Part shown: piece by piece, positions 9,371 through 17,889 of the stretch
Numbering within the stretch: position 1 is the stretch's first letter
How the letters are laid out: each line of letters opens with the position of its first letter
Origin: Achromobacter sp. UMC46
GTDB lineage: Bacteria; Pseudomonadota; Gammaproteobacteria; Burkholderiales; Burkholderiaceae_B
Reading direction: 5' to 3'
DNA length: 64,000 nt
NCBI RefSeq assembly: GCF_014170335.1
Contig: NZ_LZZS01000038.1
Coordinates: forward strand, 1 to 64,000
The notes under the pieces: generated by a model
What the model was told of the DNA's origin: nothing
What the model saw: only the letters and a program-made list of their open reading frames with translations
Database searches by the model: none
Position numbers and translations under genes: made by a program

Positions 9371-10084
9371 TCAATCAACGCGTGGGGATACGGTGACGAG
9401 GTCGCCGTTGATCAGGGCTTTGATCCGCACCGCACCGGGTGCTTTTTGTTTTGCGGGGATGCGCCATTCGCGCGCGCGCTGTGCCAACGCATATCCCAGT
9501 AATCCATCCACATTCGCCACGGGCTTGCCCGCGCCGTCCAGAATCTGCATCGCCGCCACCTGCGCATACCGCGTGCCGGTGTTGGATAGCCGCAGCACCC
9601 ACGTGTCGCCCGCCCGCTGCACCCGCCATGCCAGATCAGGCGCGGGTGACGGCGCGGCGCCGGCCACGAAGACGGGCACCGAATAGCGCAGGCGCAGCAC
9701 CACGCCATTGACGCCAGGCGATGAGGGGTCGGGGATCTCGTCGATGATCAGCCGGTAGCTGCGCTCGACAGGCGCCATGTCGCGAGACGCCCGGACCAGC
9801 CGCACGAGTTGTTCGCCGCCCGGCGCGACCTGGATGATCGGCGGGCTGGCCTGGACTTCTTCGGTGGCGGTCAAGACGTCGTCGCCATCCGTCTGTTCCC
9901 AGCGGTAGATGCGGACCTGCCCGTAGATGGGCGTGCCGCCGGGGTTACGCAACATGATGCCGCTGGCGGCCTGCTGGGGCGCCATGTCCACCAGTACCGG
10001 GGAAATCTGCAGCGCGGCCCCGAAGGCCAGGCCCGCCCATCCGCCGATGCATAACGCCAATACGGTCCTCAGGAGTGCTTGCAT
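9371..10084 (-). CDS. Periplasmic pilus chaperone (PapD/CsuC-like)
   Basis: A 237-residue periplasmic chaperone with a signal peptide (ALCIGGWAGLAFGA). The first immunoglobulin-like domain begins LQISPVLVDM. The conserved G1-strand region PVFVAG precedes the second domain. It would cap pilin subunits by donor-strand complementation and hand them to the usher. ATG 10084 starts 11 bp after the pilin stop with GAAGG 8 bases upstream. The same frame stays open further upstream, but the signal peptide fixes the real start. Confidence 0.92.
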   Translation of the reverse strand: MQALLRTVLALCIGGWAGLAFGAALQISPVLVDMAPQQAASGIMLRNPGGTPIYGQVRIYRWEQTDGDDVLTATEEVQASPPIIQVAPGGEQLVRLVRASRDMAPVERSYRLIIDEIPDPSSPGVNGVVLRLRYSVPVFVAGAAPSPAPDLAWRVQRAGDTWVLRLSNTGTRYAQVAAMQILDGAGKPVANVDGLLGYALAQRAREWRIPAKQKAPGAVRIKALINGDLVTVSPRVD

Positions 10085-10095
10085 CCGCACGCCCT

Positions 10096-10605
10096 TCAGA
10101 AATAGACCGTGGCGGTGACCGTGGAAGAGTAGTTGTCGGGCGCGGGTGTCGTCTGCGCGGGCACGGCGCCGTTGACCACCAGCGGCTGCGCGGTGCCGCT
10201 GCCGACCCCGCTGACGCGGTCCGCCACTTGCGCATCGCCCCAGACCACGGTCTGGCTGCCGGGCTGGTACAGCTGGTAGGCCACCGTTTCGGTATTGCTG
10301 CCCGTGCCGCTCAGGAACCGCGTGGTCCCCGAGGAGCCCGTACCCGTGCCGGCGCTTAAACCCACCGTGTAAGGCGTGGTGTTGCTGCACGTGACGTTCA
10401 GGGTGGTGTTGCCGGTGACCGCGGTGGCCAGCACGCCATGGCTGCCGAACGCCAGATTGTTCGCGGCGATCACGCAGTTCGCGGTGACGGTGAGCGTGAC
10501 ATTGAAATTTGCCGTCGGACCGGCTTGCGCGGCGGCCAACCCGGGCAGGGCGCTGGCGCCGATCAATGACAGGGCTGCGACATGCAGGGACAAGCGCTTC
10601 ATCAT
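10096..10605 (-). CDS. Major pilin, SCPU (spore coat U) domain
   Basis: A 169-residue secreted subunit. The signal peptide (KRLSLHVAALSLIGASALPG) is cleaved near LAAAQA. One SCPU domain carries paired cysteines (ANCVIAANNLAFG and LNVTCSNTTP) and a C-terminal YSSTVTATVYF strand that would serve the donor-strand exchange. GGAGGG lies just upstream of two tandem ATGs (10605 and 10602). It is first in the pilus operon and probably the repeating subunit. Only one small pilin is present, where the Acinetobacter Csu system has three (CsuA/B, CsuA, CsuB). Confidence 0.88.
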   Translation of the reverse strand: MMKRLSLHVAALSLIGASALPGLAAAQAGPTANFNVTLTVTANCVIAANNLAFGSHGVLATAVTGNTTLNVTCSNTTPYTVGLSAGTGTGSSGTTRFLSGTGSNTETVAYQLYQPGSQTVVWGDAQVADRVSGVGSGTAQPLVVNGAVPAQTTPAPDNYSSTVTATVYF

Positions 10606-11056
10606 GAAACCCTCCACCAGTAAGTTGCATCACCGAATCTGATAATAATCGTACGTCGAATAAATCCATCGGGTACCAAATAGTTTCATTCATTCGTTTT
10701 TATTATTACCAAATCTAAATAATCAATCCTTTTTCCGCATGCATCCTGGCACGTTTCCCCTATGGCGACTGCCCTTGTTTTCCCCGTACAAGTGGTTGTA
10801 ATTACGCTATTTTTCTAGTTTCAACTCGTGACACGATTTGATGAACGCAAGCACCCACTAATACTCTCGCCAATTAATCATCGTAATTATCTTAGGTGAC
10901 CGCTCGGTCGCATTTAAGGGATTTTCAACTGCGCGCGCCAGAAGACGCCGGTGATTCGCGGCGCGGCTGACAGAGCATTGAATCCCGATGCAGCATTAGA
11001 ATCAGTCCTCCCTATTCCGGACGCTCCGCCCGGACGCCTCGCCCGCCCGCCACCCC
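10606..11056. other. AT-rich intergenic region between pilus operon and exporter
   Basis: About 450 bp without a gene between divergent transcription units. It is far richer in A and T than the surrounding coding DNA, with runs such as TTTTTATTATTACC near 10700 and CCAATTAATCATCGTAATTA near 10870. It must hold the pilin promoter on the minus strand and the exporter promoter on the plus strand. I could not assign -10/-35 boxes with confidence. The composition is typical of silenced or tightly regulated surface-structure promoters, which is inference. Confidence 0.6.
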
Positions 11057-12436
11057 ATGCTCTCGTTCTCCCGCAATACCGTCTATCCGGCTGGTGCCGG
11101 CTTGCCTGCTTCCGAACGCCTGGGCGCGCTGCTGGCCGTGATGCTGGCGGTCTGCATGGCCAGCCTGGACACGGCCATCGCCAACACCGCACTGCCCACT
11201 ATCGCGCGCGACCTGCAGGCCAGCGACGCAGGATCCATCTGGGTGATCAGCGGCTACCAGCTGGCCATGGTGGCGGGGCTATTGCCCGCGGCCGCCCTGG
11301 GCGAAATCCTGGGCCACCGGCGCGTCTACATCGTGGGGCTCGTGGTGTTCATCCTGTCGTCGCTGGCCTGCGGCCTGGCGCCGTCGCTGCCGGTGCTGGT
11401 GGTGGCGCGGATCCTGCAAGGGCTGGGCGCGGCCGGCGTGATGAGCGTGAACGGCGCGCTACTGCGCTTCATTTATCCCTCGAACAGGCTGGGCCGCGGG
11501 CTGGGCCTGAACGCGATGGTGGTCGGCCTGTCGTTCGCGGCGGGCCCTACCGCGGCGTCCGCCATCCTGCTGCTGGGCTCCTGGCATTGGCTGTTTCTGG
11601 TCAACGTGCCGATCGGCATCGTGGCCGCCGTGCTGGCCCTGCGCGGCCTGCCCGAGACCGCGCGCGCGCCGCATGGCTTCGACGGCATCGCCGCCTTGCT
11701 GTGCGCGCTGACGCTGGGCTTGTTCGTGCTGGGCTCCAATGAACTCGCGCACGGCGCGCCGTGGCTGCGCGTCGCGCTGGAGTGGGGCGGCGCCATCGCC
11801 AGCCTGTGGCTGCTGATGCGCCGGCAGGCCGGCCACCCCGCGCCGATCTTGGCGGTGGACCTGCTGCGCCGGCCGCTGTTCGCCTTGTCCGCCGCCACGG
11901 CCGTCTGCGCGTTCGCCGCGCAGGCGCTGGCGTTCGTGTCGCTGCCCTTCCTGTTCCAGTCCGTGCTGGGCTACAGCCAGGTGCATACCGGTTTCCTGAT
12001 CACGCCCTGGCCGGTGGTGGTGGCCATCATGGCGCCGATCGCCGGGCGCATGTCGGACCACTATCCCGCCGGCATCCTGGGCGGCGTCGGCCTGGCGCTG
12101 CTGGCCTTGGGGATGGTGCTGCTGGCCCTGATGCCCGCCGCGCCGTCGGCCTGGGACATCTCGTGGCGAATGGCCATCTGCGGCGCGGGATTCGGCTTTT
12201 TCCAATCGCCCAACCTGCGCGCCATCATGACGTCGGCCCCGGCCTCGCGGGCGGGCGGCGCCAGCGGCATGATCGGCACCGTGCGCCTCCTGGGGCAAGC
12301 CAGCGGCGCGGCGCTGGTGGCCGCCTGCTTCCATGTGTCCTCGACACATGGCGCGATCGCCGCCTTGTGGCTGGGCGGCGCCTGCGCCGCGGTGGCCTGC
12401 ATCGCCAGTTTTTCACGCTTGCGTTTCGCCGCGTAA
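11057..12436 (+). CDS. MFS drug exporter, DHA2 (EmrB/QacA) family
   Basis: A 459-residue inner-membrane antiporter with about 14 predicted helices. The first helix carries the DHA2 signature LDTAIANTALPTIA, and the second-third helix loop has a motif-A variant, GEILGHRR. The antiporter motif region is LGAAGVMSVNGALLR. Substrates for this family are hydrophobic drugs or metabolites; none can be assigned. No membrane-fusion (EmrA) partner or repressor gene is adjacent. A Rho-independent terminator follows directly. Confidence 0.88.
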   Translation: MLSFSRNTVYPAGAGLPASERLGALLAVMLAVCMASLDTAIANTALPTIARDLQASDAGSIWVISGYQLAMVAGLLPAAALGEILGHRRVYIVGLVVFILSSLACGLAPSLPVLVVARILQGLGAAGVMSVNGALLRFIYPSNRLGRGLGLNAMVVGLSFAAGPTAASAILLLGSWHWLFLVNVPIGIVAAVLALRGLPETARAPHGFDGIAALLCALTLGLFVLGSNELAHGAPWLRVALEWGGAIASLWLLMRRQAGHPAPILAVDLLRRPLFALSAATAVCAFAAQALAFVSLPFLFQSVLGYSQVHTGFLITPWPVVVAIMAPIAGRMSDHYPAGILGGVGLALLALGMVLLALMPAAPSAWDISWRMAICGAGFGFFQSPNLRAIMTSAPASRAGGASGMIGTVRLLGQASGAALVAACFHVSSTHGAIAALWLGGACAAVACIASFSRLRFAA

Positions 12437-12442
12437 AAACGC

Positions 12443-12470
12443 TAACGAGCAACAATGTTGCGTTATTTTT
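12443..12470 (+). terminator. Rho-independent terminator after the DHA2 exporter
   Basis: The stem AACG/CAAC pairs with GTTG/CGTT around an AAT loop (a 2-base bulge on the 5' side), followed by ATTTTT. It sits 6 bp after the exporter stop codon. Confidence 0.7.
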
Positions 12471-12510
12471 CGATATATACAGGCATCCTGCAGATATATT
12501 CGTAAGTTGT

Positions 12511-12537
12511 GAAACAGCTGCTAAATATCGCCGAAGC
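12511..12537 (+). promoter_or_regulatory. Candidate sigma-28 (FliA) promoter of the chemoreceptor
   Basis: GAAA, a 15-base spacer, then GCCGAAGC resembles the flagellar consensus TAAA-N15-GCCGATAA (3 of 4 and 5 of 8 matches). It lies about 50 bp before the chemoreceptor ATG. Fit is moderate and no flagellar gene is nearby. Confidence 0.35.
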
Positions 12538-12587
12538 CGGGTCGTTGTTGCTGATGCAGCACTCGCTGCATCTGGGATACGACTCGC

Positions 12588-14186
12588 ATGACACAGTTCT
12601 TGAAAGACATCACCATCCGCCGCATGATCCTGTGCACCCTGCTCATGATCAGCGCCTTGCTCACCGGCCTGTCGGCCATCAGCGTCAACGGTTTGCGTAG
12701 CGCAGGCGACGCGCTCGCCGCCAGCAGCGAACTCCTTCACGAAATCTCTGCCCTGTCCCGGGTCAACGACCAGATCATGCGCGCGCGGCTACGGCTGTCG
12801 CGCCAGCTGGAATACGCCGGCGAGGGCCAGACCGCCCAGGCGGCGGAAGAGGGGCGCGGCATCGACGCCGCGCTGGACGAAGCCAGGCGCCAGCAGACGG
12901 TGTTCCTGGACCTGGCGCGCAAAGACACTCCGCCCGCCATCCTGGAATCCATGCAAGCCGGCTTCGACTCGCTGGTCGCGGGCGGCATCGCCGTGCAGCG
13001 CCAGCACCTGGAGGCCGGCGACATCGCCCGCGCCCGCGCGCACGCGGCCAGCGCCGTCGTGACAGCCAGCCGCGCTTTCGGCAAAAGCATCGAAAACTAC
13101 GAGGCCTATGCCAAGCAGCGCGAAACCCTGTTGTGGGAAGATGCGGCCGCCAAACGCCAGCATGCCTACATCGGCATGGGCGTCGTGCTGGGCATCTGCC
13201 TGTTGCTGCTGGCGCTGGGCGACCGCTACGTCGTGACCTTCGTCCGGCAGCCGCTGGAAACCATCAAAGGCCATTTCCGGCGGATCGCCAACGGCGACCT
13301 GACCACGCCCATCGCGTCCTATGGCGGAAACTGCGTGGGCCAGATCGTCCCCTACCTGCAAGAGATGCAGGCCAGCCTCACGCGCACGGTGCATGCCGTG
13401 CGCGACGGCGTGGTCGAGATCAATGCCGGCTCCAGCGAGATCGCCGCCGGCAACCAGGACCTGTCCAGCCGCACCGAACAGCAGGCGGCGTCCCTGGAAG
13501 AGACCGCGGCCAGCATGGAGCAACTGCTGTCCACCGTGACCAGCAACGCCGAAAACGCCCGCCAGGCCAATCAGATGGCGGCGGCCGCCAGCGACGTGGT
13601 CCAGCGCGGCGGCCAGGCGGTGAAGGAAGCGGTCAGCACCATGCGCGAAATCGCGCAAGACGCCGGCCGCATCGAAGACATCGTAAGCGTCATCGACGGC
13701 ATCGCCTTCCAGACCAATATCCTGGCGCTGAACGCGGCCGTGGAAGCGGCCCGGGCGGGCGAAGAGGGCAAGGGCTTCGCGGTGGTGGCGGCGGAAGTCC
13801 GGTCGCTGGCGCAACGCAGCGCCGGCGCCGCCAAGGAGATCAAGCAATTGCTCAGCGAATCCGGCGCCACGGTGCAGGCCGGGTCGGCCCAGGTGGAAGC
13901 CGCCGGCCGCACCATGGAAGAGATCCTGGCGACCATCGAACGCCTGACGCTGCTGGTCAGTGACATCGCGACCGCCTCGCATGAGCAGGTGACCGGTATC
14001 GACCAGGTGAACACGGCGGTGAACCAGATGGATCAGGTGACGCAGCAGAACGCGGCGCTGGTCGAAGAGGCCGCCGCGGCCGCGTCTTCGCTGGAGACGC
14101 AGGCGCAGCGGCTGCAAGAAGCGGTCAGCGCGTTCCGGCTGCCCGCGCTGATTCCGAACCCGCGGGCCGTCGCGATCGCGGCCTGA
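12588..14186 (+). CDS. Methyl-accepting chemotaxis protein (Tar-like)
   Basis: A 532-residue transmembrane chemoreceptor. TM1 is about residues 12-33 and a helical periplasmic ligand domain spans about 34-190. TM2 is about 196-214 (IGMGVVLGICLLLLALG), followed by HAMP. The signalling domain has the invariant hairpin tip IVSVIDGIAFQTNILALNAA followed by the EAARAGEEGKGF motif. It signals to CheA/CheW. The C-terminus (NPRAVAIAA) lacks the NWETF-type CheR/CheB tether, so it may depend on other receptors for adaptation. The ligand is unknown. Confidence 0.95.
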   Translation: MTQFLKDITIRRMILCTLLMISALLTGLSAISVNGLRSAGDALAASSELLHEISALSRVNDQIMRARLRLSRQLEYAGEGQTAQAAEEGRGIDAALDEARRQQTVFLDLARKDTPPAILESMQAGFDSLVAGGIAVQRQHLEAGDIARARAHAASAVVTASRAFGKSIENYEAYAKQRETLLWEDAAAKRQHAYIGMGVVLGICLLLLALGDRYVVTFVRQPLETIKGHFRRIANGDLTTPIASYGGNCVGQIVPYLQEMQASLTRTVHAVRDGVVEINAGSSEIAAGNQDLSSRTEQQAASLEETAASMEQLLSTVTSNAENARQANQMAAAASDVVQRGGQAVKEAVSTMREIAQDAGRIEDIVSVIDGIAFQTNILALNAAVEAARAGEEGKGFAVVAAEVRSLAQRSAGAAKEIKQLLSESGATVQAGSAQVEAAGRTMEEILATIERLTLLVSDIATASHEQVTGIDQVNTAVNQMDQVTQQNAALVEEAAAAASSLETQAQRLQEAVSAFRLPALIPNPRAVAIAA

Positions 14187-14192
14187 GCCGCG

Positions 14193-14957
14193 TCACTCCC
14201 GCACGTAGCACGGGTACAGCGCCTGCTGCGCCCGCGACCGGGCCGGGTCCACGTCGATCGCGACGATCGATTCGCTGTCGGTGGTCTGCGCCAGCGGTTC
14301 GCCATCCGGATGGAAGGCGAACGCGCGGCCGCCGAACACCTGGCCGTCTGCCGTGCGGCCCGCCCGGTTGGAACTGACCACATAGCAGCCCGACACCAGC
14401 GCCGCCATCGCGCCCGCCGTCATCCAGCGCCCGATCGAGGCGCCGCTTGCCCGCGGCACCACGATCAGTTCGGCCCCGTCGCGCCCATAGCGGCGCGCGC
14501 GTTCGTTGAACATCAGCTCGGTGCATAGCTGCACGCCCAGGCGGATACCGCCCACCTCGAAGACGTCGAAGCCCGTCATCGCGGGCTGGAACCAGGTGGC
14601 TTCGAAGAAGCCCGGTTCTTCGGGAAAATATTGTTTGTGATGCAGCGGGGTGTAGCGTCCGCCCTGCAAGGCGAAGGCCTCGTTGGCCAGACGGCCGCCT
14701 GCCGCCACCGGGCGCGACGACACGACGGCCGGCACGCCCAGTGCCTCCAGGGCGCGCAAGCCGACTTCGTGGATGCGCACCGACTCGGCGGCCAGCGCCG
14801 GGTCATAGGCGGGCAGTGCCGCCAGCCATGCGCCGAACGGCATTTCGTTGGTGACCAGGAGATCGGGCGCCAGCTCGTCGATGCGATCGGCGATGCCCTC
14901 CCAGGTGGCGCCTTCCGGCGCCAGGTCCACCGGCCCTTCCATCATGCAGATCCGCAT
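14193..14957 (-). CDS. Nitrilase-superfamily carbon-nitrogen hydrolase, downstream of hutI
   Basis: A 254-residue member of the nitrilase/omega-amidase superfamily with a clear catalytic triad: Glu38 (TNEMPFG), Lys108 (HHKQYFPEE) and Cys145 (GVQLCTEL). Such enzymes hydrolyse amides or carbamoyl groups. It begins after AGAGGG, 150 bp beyond hutI on the same strand, so it may be the last hut gene or have its own promoter. No hutF or hutG lies in the window, so a role in the nitrogen-release end of histidine breakdown (for example formamide hydrolysis) is possible but unproven. Convergent with the chemoreceptor, 6 bp apart. Confidence 0.87.
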   Translation of the reverse strand: MRICMMEGPVDLAPEGATWEGIADRIDELAPDLLVTNEMPFGAWLAALPAYDPALAAESVRIHEVGLRALEALGVPAVVSSRPVAAGGRLANEAFALQGGRYTPLHHKQYFPEEPGFFEATWFQPAMTGFDVFEVGGIRLGVQLCTELMFNERARRYGRDGAELIVVPRASGASIGRWMTAGAMAALVSGCYVVSSNRAGRTADGQVFGGRAFAFHPDGEPLAQTTDSESIVAIDVDPARSRAQQALYPCYVRE

Positions 14958-15107
14958 ACGTTTCCCTCTACGCTGTCGTCATGCGCGCCCGTCAGCGGAC
15001 GCCTTCCGTCGATATCGTAGAACGCCGCGCCCGCGAACAGCGCGGCCGGACCGCGTCAGGTCCGGATCGGACGCCTATTGGTCCGAATCCGCCGCTGCTC
15101 AAGCCAA

Positions 15108-16325
15108 TCAAGACAACGCGGCCACATCCACCAAGGCGCCATGCCGGACGATCCGCTTGGGCAGGTCGCCACCGATCCAATACGCCAGTTCCGACGGATG
15201 GGCGACGTCCCACGCCACGAAGTCCGCCACCATGCCCTCGGCCAGCACGCCGTGGGTCGCCTGCAGCCCCAGGGCGCGGGCCGCATGCGCGGTGACACCC
15301 GCCAGCGCCTCTTCGGGCGTCATCCGGAACAGCGTGCAGGCCATGCTCAGCATCAGCCGCAAGGACAGCACGGGCGACGTGCCCGGATTCAGGTCGGTTG
15401 AAATCGCGATGGGCACGCCGTGCCGCCGCAGCCAGTCCAGCGGCGGCAGCTGGGTTTCGCGCAGCGCGTAGAACGCGCCGGGCAGCAGCACCGCCACGGT
15501 TCCGGCGCCCGCCATCGCCACCACATCGCTTTCCGTCAGGTATTCCAGGTGGTCCGCCGACAGGGCGCCGTAGCGCGCCGCCAGCGTCGCCCCGTGCAGG
15601 GAAGACAATTGCTCGGCATGCAGCTTGACCGGTAGATCCAGATGCGCCGCCGCCTTGAAGACGCGTTCGACCTGCTCTGGCGAAAACGCCAGATGCTCGC
15701 AGAACGCGTCGACCGCGTCGACCAGGCCCTCAGCTGCCAGCACAGGCAGCATGCGCCGCGCGACTTCGTCGATATAGTCGTCCGGGCGCCCGGCATACTC
15801 GGGCGGCAAGGCGTGGGCGGCCAGGCAGGTGGCCCGAACCGTCAACGGCAGCGTATGGCCGAGGCGCCGCGCCACCCGCAGCATCTTGCGTTCGTTGGGC
15901 AGGTCCAAGCCGTAGCCGGACTTGACCTCCAGCGTGGTGACGCCATCGCGCAGCAGATGCAGGGCCCGCTGGCGCGCACTGACGTACAGCGCATCTTCCG
16001 AGGCCGCGCGCGTAGCGCGCACGGTGCTGGCGATGCCGCCGCCCTGCGCCGCGATCGAGGCGTAGTCCACGCCTTGCAGCCGCTGTTCGAATTCCACGCT
16101 GCGGTTGCCGCCGAACACCAGATGCGTGTGGCAATCGATCAGCCCCGGCGTGACCCAGGCGCCGCCCAAGTCATGCACTTGCGCCGCATCGACAGGCGGC
16201 AAATCCGTTTCGGGGCCGACCCATTCGATGCGTTCGGCGTACGTCACGAGGGCGGCGCGCTCAATCGCCGAATACGCGCCGTCCGCCATCGTGGCGGCGT
16301 GGCAATTGCGCCAGACCTGTCTCAT
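15108..16325 (-). CDS. hutI: Imidazolonepropionase
   Basis: A 405-residue amidohydrolase that opens 4-imidazolone-5-propionate to N-formimino-L-glutamate, the third step of histidine degradation. Metal and substrate motifs are intact: DCHTHLVFGGNR at about residues 64-75, KSGYGLD, KLHAEQLSS and STDLNPGTSP. Two tandem ATGs exist. The one at 16325 lies 7 bases after GGAG and is preferred over 16331, where spacing would be only 1 base. It follows the permease gene by about 25 bp and is co-transcribed with hutU-hutH. Confidence 0.97.
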   Translation of the reverse strand: MRQVWRNCHAATMADGAYSAIERAALVTYAERIEWVGPETDLPPVDAAQVHDLGGAWVTPGLIDCHTHLVFGGNRSVEFEQRLQGVDYASIAAQGGGIASTVRATRAASEDALYVSARQRALHLLRDGVTTLEVKSGYGLDLPNERKMLRVARRLGHTLPLTVRATCLAAHALPPEYAGRPDDYIDEVARRMLPVLAAEGLVDAVDAFCEHLAFSPEQVERVFKAAAHLDLPVKLHAEQLSSLHGATLAARYGALSADHLEYLTESDVVAMAGAGTVAVLLPGAFYALRETQLPPLDWLRRHGVPIAISTDLNPGTSPVLSLRLMLSMACTLFRMTPEEALAGVTAHAARALGLQATHGVLAEGMVADFVAWDVAHPSELAYWIGGDLPKRIVRHGALVDVAALS

Positions 16326-16350
16326 ACCCATGCTCCAAAAAAAACCGCCA

Positions 16351-17769
16351 TCAATCCGCCCCCTGCGCCACCGGCACCGGGACGCCGCCCTCGGGACGCT
16401 TGGGATGCACCCACAGGCGATACGCCACGCACAGCAGCGCGATCCATACCACCCCCACCGCCAGCGCCGCCTGCGTCCGGGGGAAGTAGCCCAGCACGCC
16501 GAACACGAACAGCATGAACAGGATTGCTGCGATCGGCCCCGCCGGCCAGAACGGCACCGGGAACTTCAGCGCGGCGACCGCCTCCGGGCTCAGCTTGCGC
16601 CGCATCGCCACTTGCGACAACAGGATCATCAGCCAGACCCACACCGTGGCAAAGGTGGCGATCGAGGCGATCAGCAAAAATACGCCTTCGGGGATCAGGT
16701 AGTTCAACACCACGCCCAGCAGCAGCGCCACCGACATCACCACGACCGTCATCCATGGCACGCCGTTGCGCGATACCGCGCCAAAGCCGCGCGGCGCCTG
16801 CCCCTGCTGCGCCATGCCGTACAACATGCGGCCCGCCCCGAAGATATCGCTGTTGATCGCCGACACCGCCGCCGAGATCACCACGATGTTGAGGATCGTG
16901 GCCGCCGACCCGATGCCCAGGCTGTCGAAAATCTGCACGAACGGGCTGCCCTGGCTGCCGATATGCGTCCAGGGGAATATCGACATCAGCACGAACAGCG
17001 TCAGCACATAGAACAGCAGGATGCGCAGGGGCACCGCGTTGATGGCGCGCGGCAGGGTGCGGCCCGGATCTTTCGCTTCGCCCGCCGTGATGCCGATGAT
17101 TTCGATGCCGCCGAATGCAAACACCACGACCGCCAACGAAGCGATCAGCCCGCCCACGCCATGAGGCATGAAGCCGCCATGCGCCCACAGGTTGTGCACA
17201 CCGGTCGCCGCGCTGTCCGCGTTCAGCCCGAAGCCGAACAGCATGATGCCTAGCCCGCCCGCGATCATCGCGATGATCGCGCCCACCTTCAACAGCGACA
17301 GCCAGAACTCCAGTTCGCCGAACACCTTGACCGAACACAGGTTGATCGCGCCGATGAAGCACACGATGGACAGCACCCAGATCCAGCGCGGCACATCGGG
17401 ATACCAGAACCCCATGTACAGCCCGAAGGCCGTGATGTCGGCCAGGCAGACGATGATCATCTCGAAGGCGTAGGTCCAGCCCGTCAGGAAGCCCGCGACG
17501 GGGCCGAGGTAGCTGGTGGCATACTGCCCGAACGACCCCGACACCGGGTTATGCACCGCCATTTCACCCAACGCGCGCATCACCATGTAGACGGCGGCAC
17601 CAGCGATCAGGTAGGCAAGCAGCACGGACGGGCCGGCCTCCTGGATGGCCTTGGCCGAGCCGTAGAAAAGTCCGGTCCCGATTGCGGAACCCAGGGCCAT
17701 GAAACGGATGTGCCGGGCGTTGAGGCCGCGTTTCAGGTCCTGCTTTTTTGCCTGTCCTTGTGCCTGCAT
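16351..17769 (-). CDS. hutT: Amino-acid permease in the hut operon (probable histidine/urocanate uptake)
   Basis: A 472-residue transporter of the APC superfamily, AAT family, with about 12 helices. The conserved first helix is FMALGSAIGTGLFYGSA, and GEMAVHNPVSGSFG is the second signature. GGAG 8 bases upstream supports the start. Its place between hutH and hutI makes histidine (or urocanate) the likely substrate; the symbol is assigned from context, since the ProY/HutT group is not separable by eye. It is clearly paralogous to the permease at 29804-31207, with long near-identical N-terminal stretches. Confidence 0.85.
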   Translation of the reverse strand: MQAQGQAKKQDLKRGLNARHIRFMALGSAIGTGLFYGSAKAIQEAGPSVLLAYLIAGAAVYMVMRALGEMAVHNPVSGSFGQYATSYLGPVAGFLTGWTYAFEMIIVCLADITAFGLYMGFWYPDVPRWIWVLSIVCFIGAINLCSVKVFGELEFWLSLLKVGAIIAMIAGGLGIMLFGFGLNADSAATGVHNLWAHGGFMPHGVGGLIASLAVVVFAFGGIEIIGITAGEAKDPGRTLPRAINAVPLRILLFYVLTLFVLMSIFPWTHIGSQGSPFVQIFDSLGIGSAATILNIVVISAAVSAINSDIFGAGRMLYGMAQQGQAPRGFGAVSRNGVPWMTVVVMSVALLLGVVLNYLIPEGVFLLIASIATFATVWVWLMILLSQVAMRRKLSPEAVAALKFPVPFWPAGPIAAILFMLFVFGVLGYFPRTQAALAVGVVWIALLCVAYRLWVHPKRPEGGVPVPVAQGAD

Positions 17770-17889
17770 TCCCAGTCTCCATACATGTGTAATAGGCGAG
17801 CACCGTCAACCGCCCGGCGCGCGCCATCTGCGGGCGCTGTCACAAGGCGTGAATTCATCGCGCCCCCCCGCAGGGGCCGCTTCATCGAC

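Noticed and set aside
15046..15065. Inverted repeat CCGGACC-6-GGTCCGG after hutI
   Set aside because: Stable hairpin but no T-run on the hutI strand; in such GC-rich DNA short repeats are common, so it was not called a terminator.
17770..17800. Possible HutC site before the hut permease (ATTACACATGTATGG on the minus strand)
   Set aside because: Too few matches to the hutU palindrome and not symmetric in the same way.
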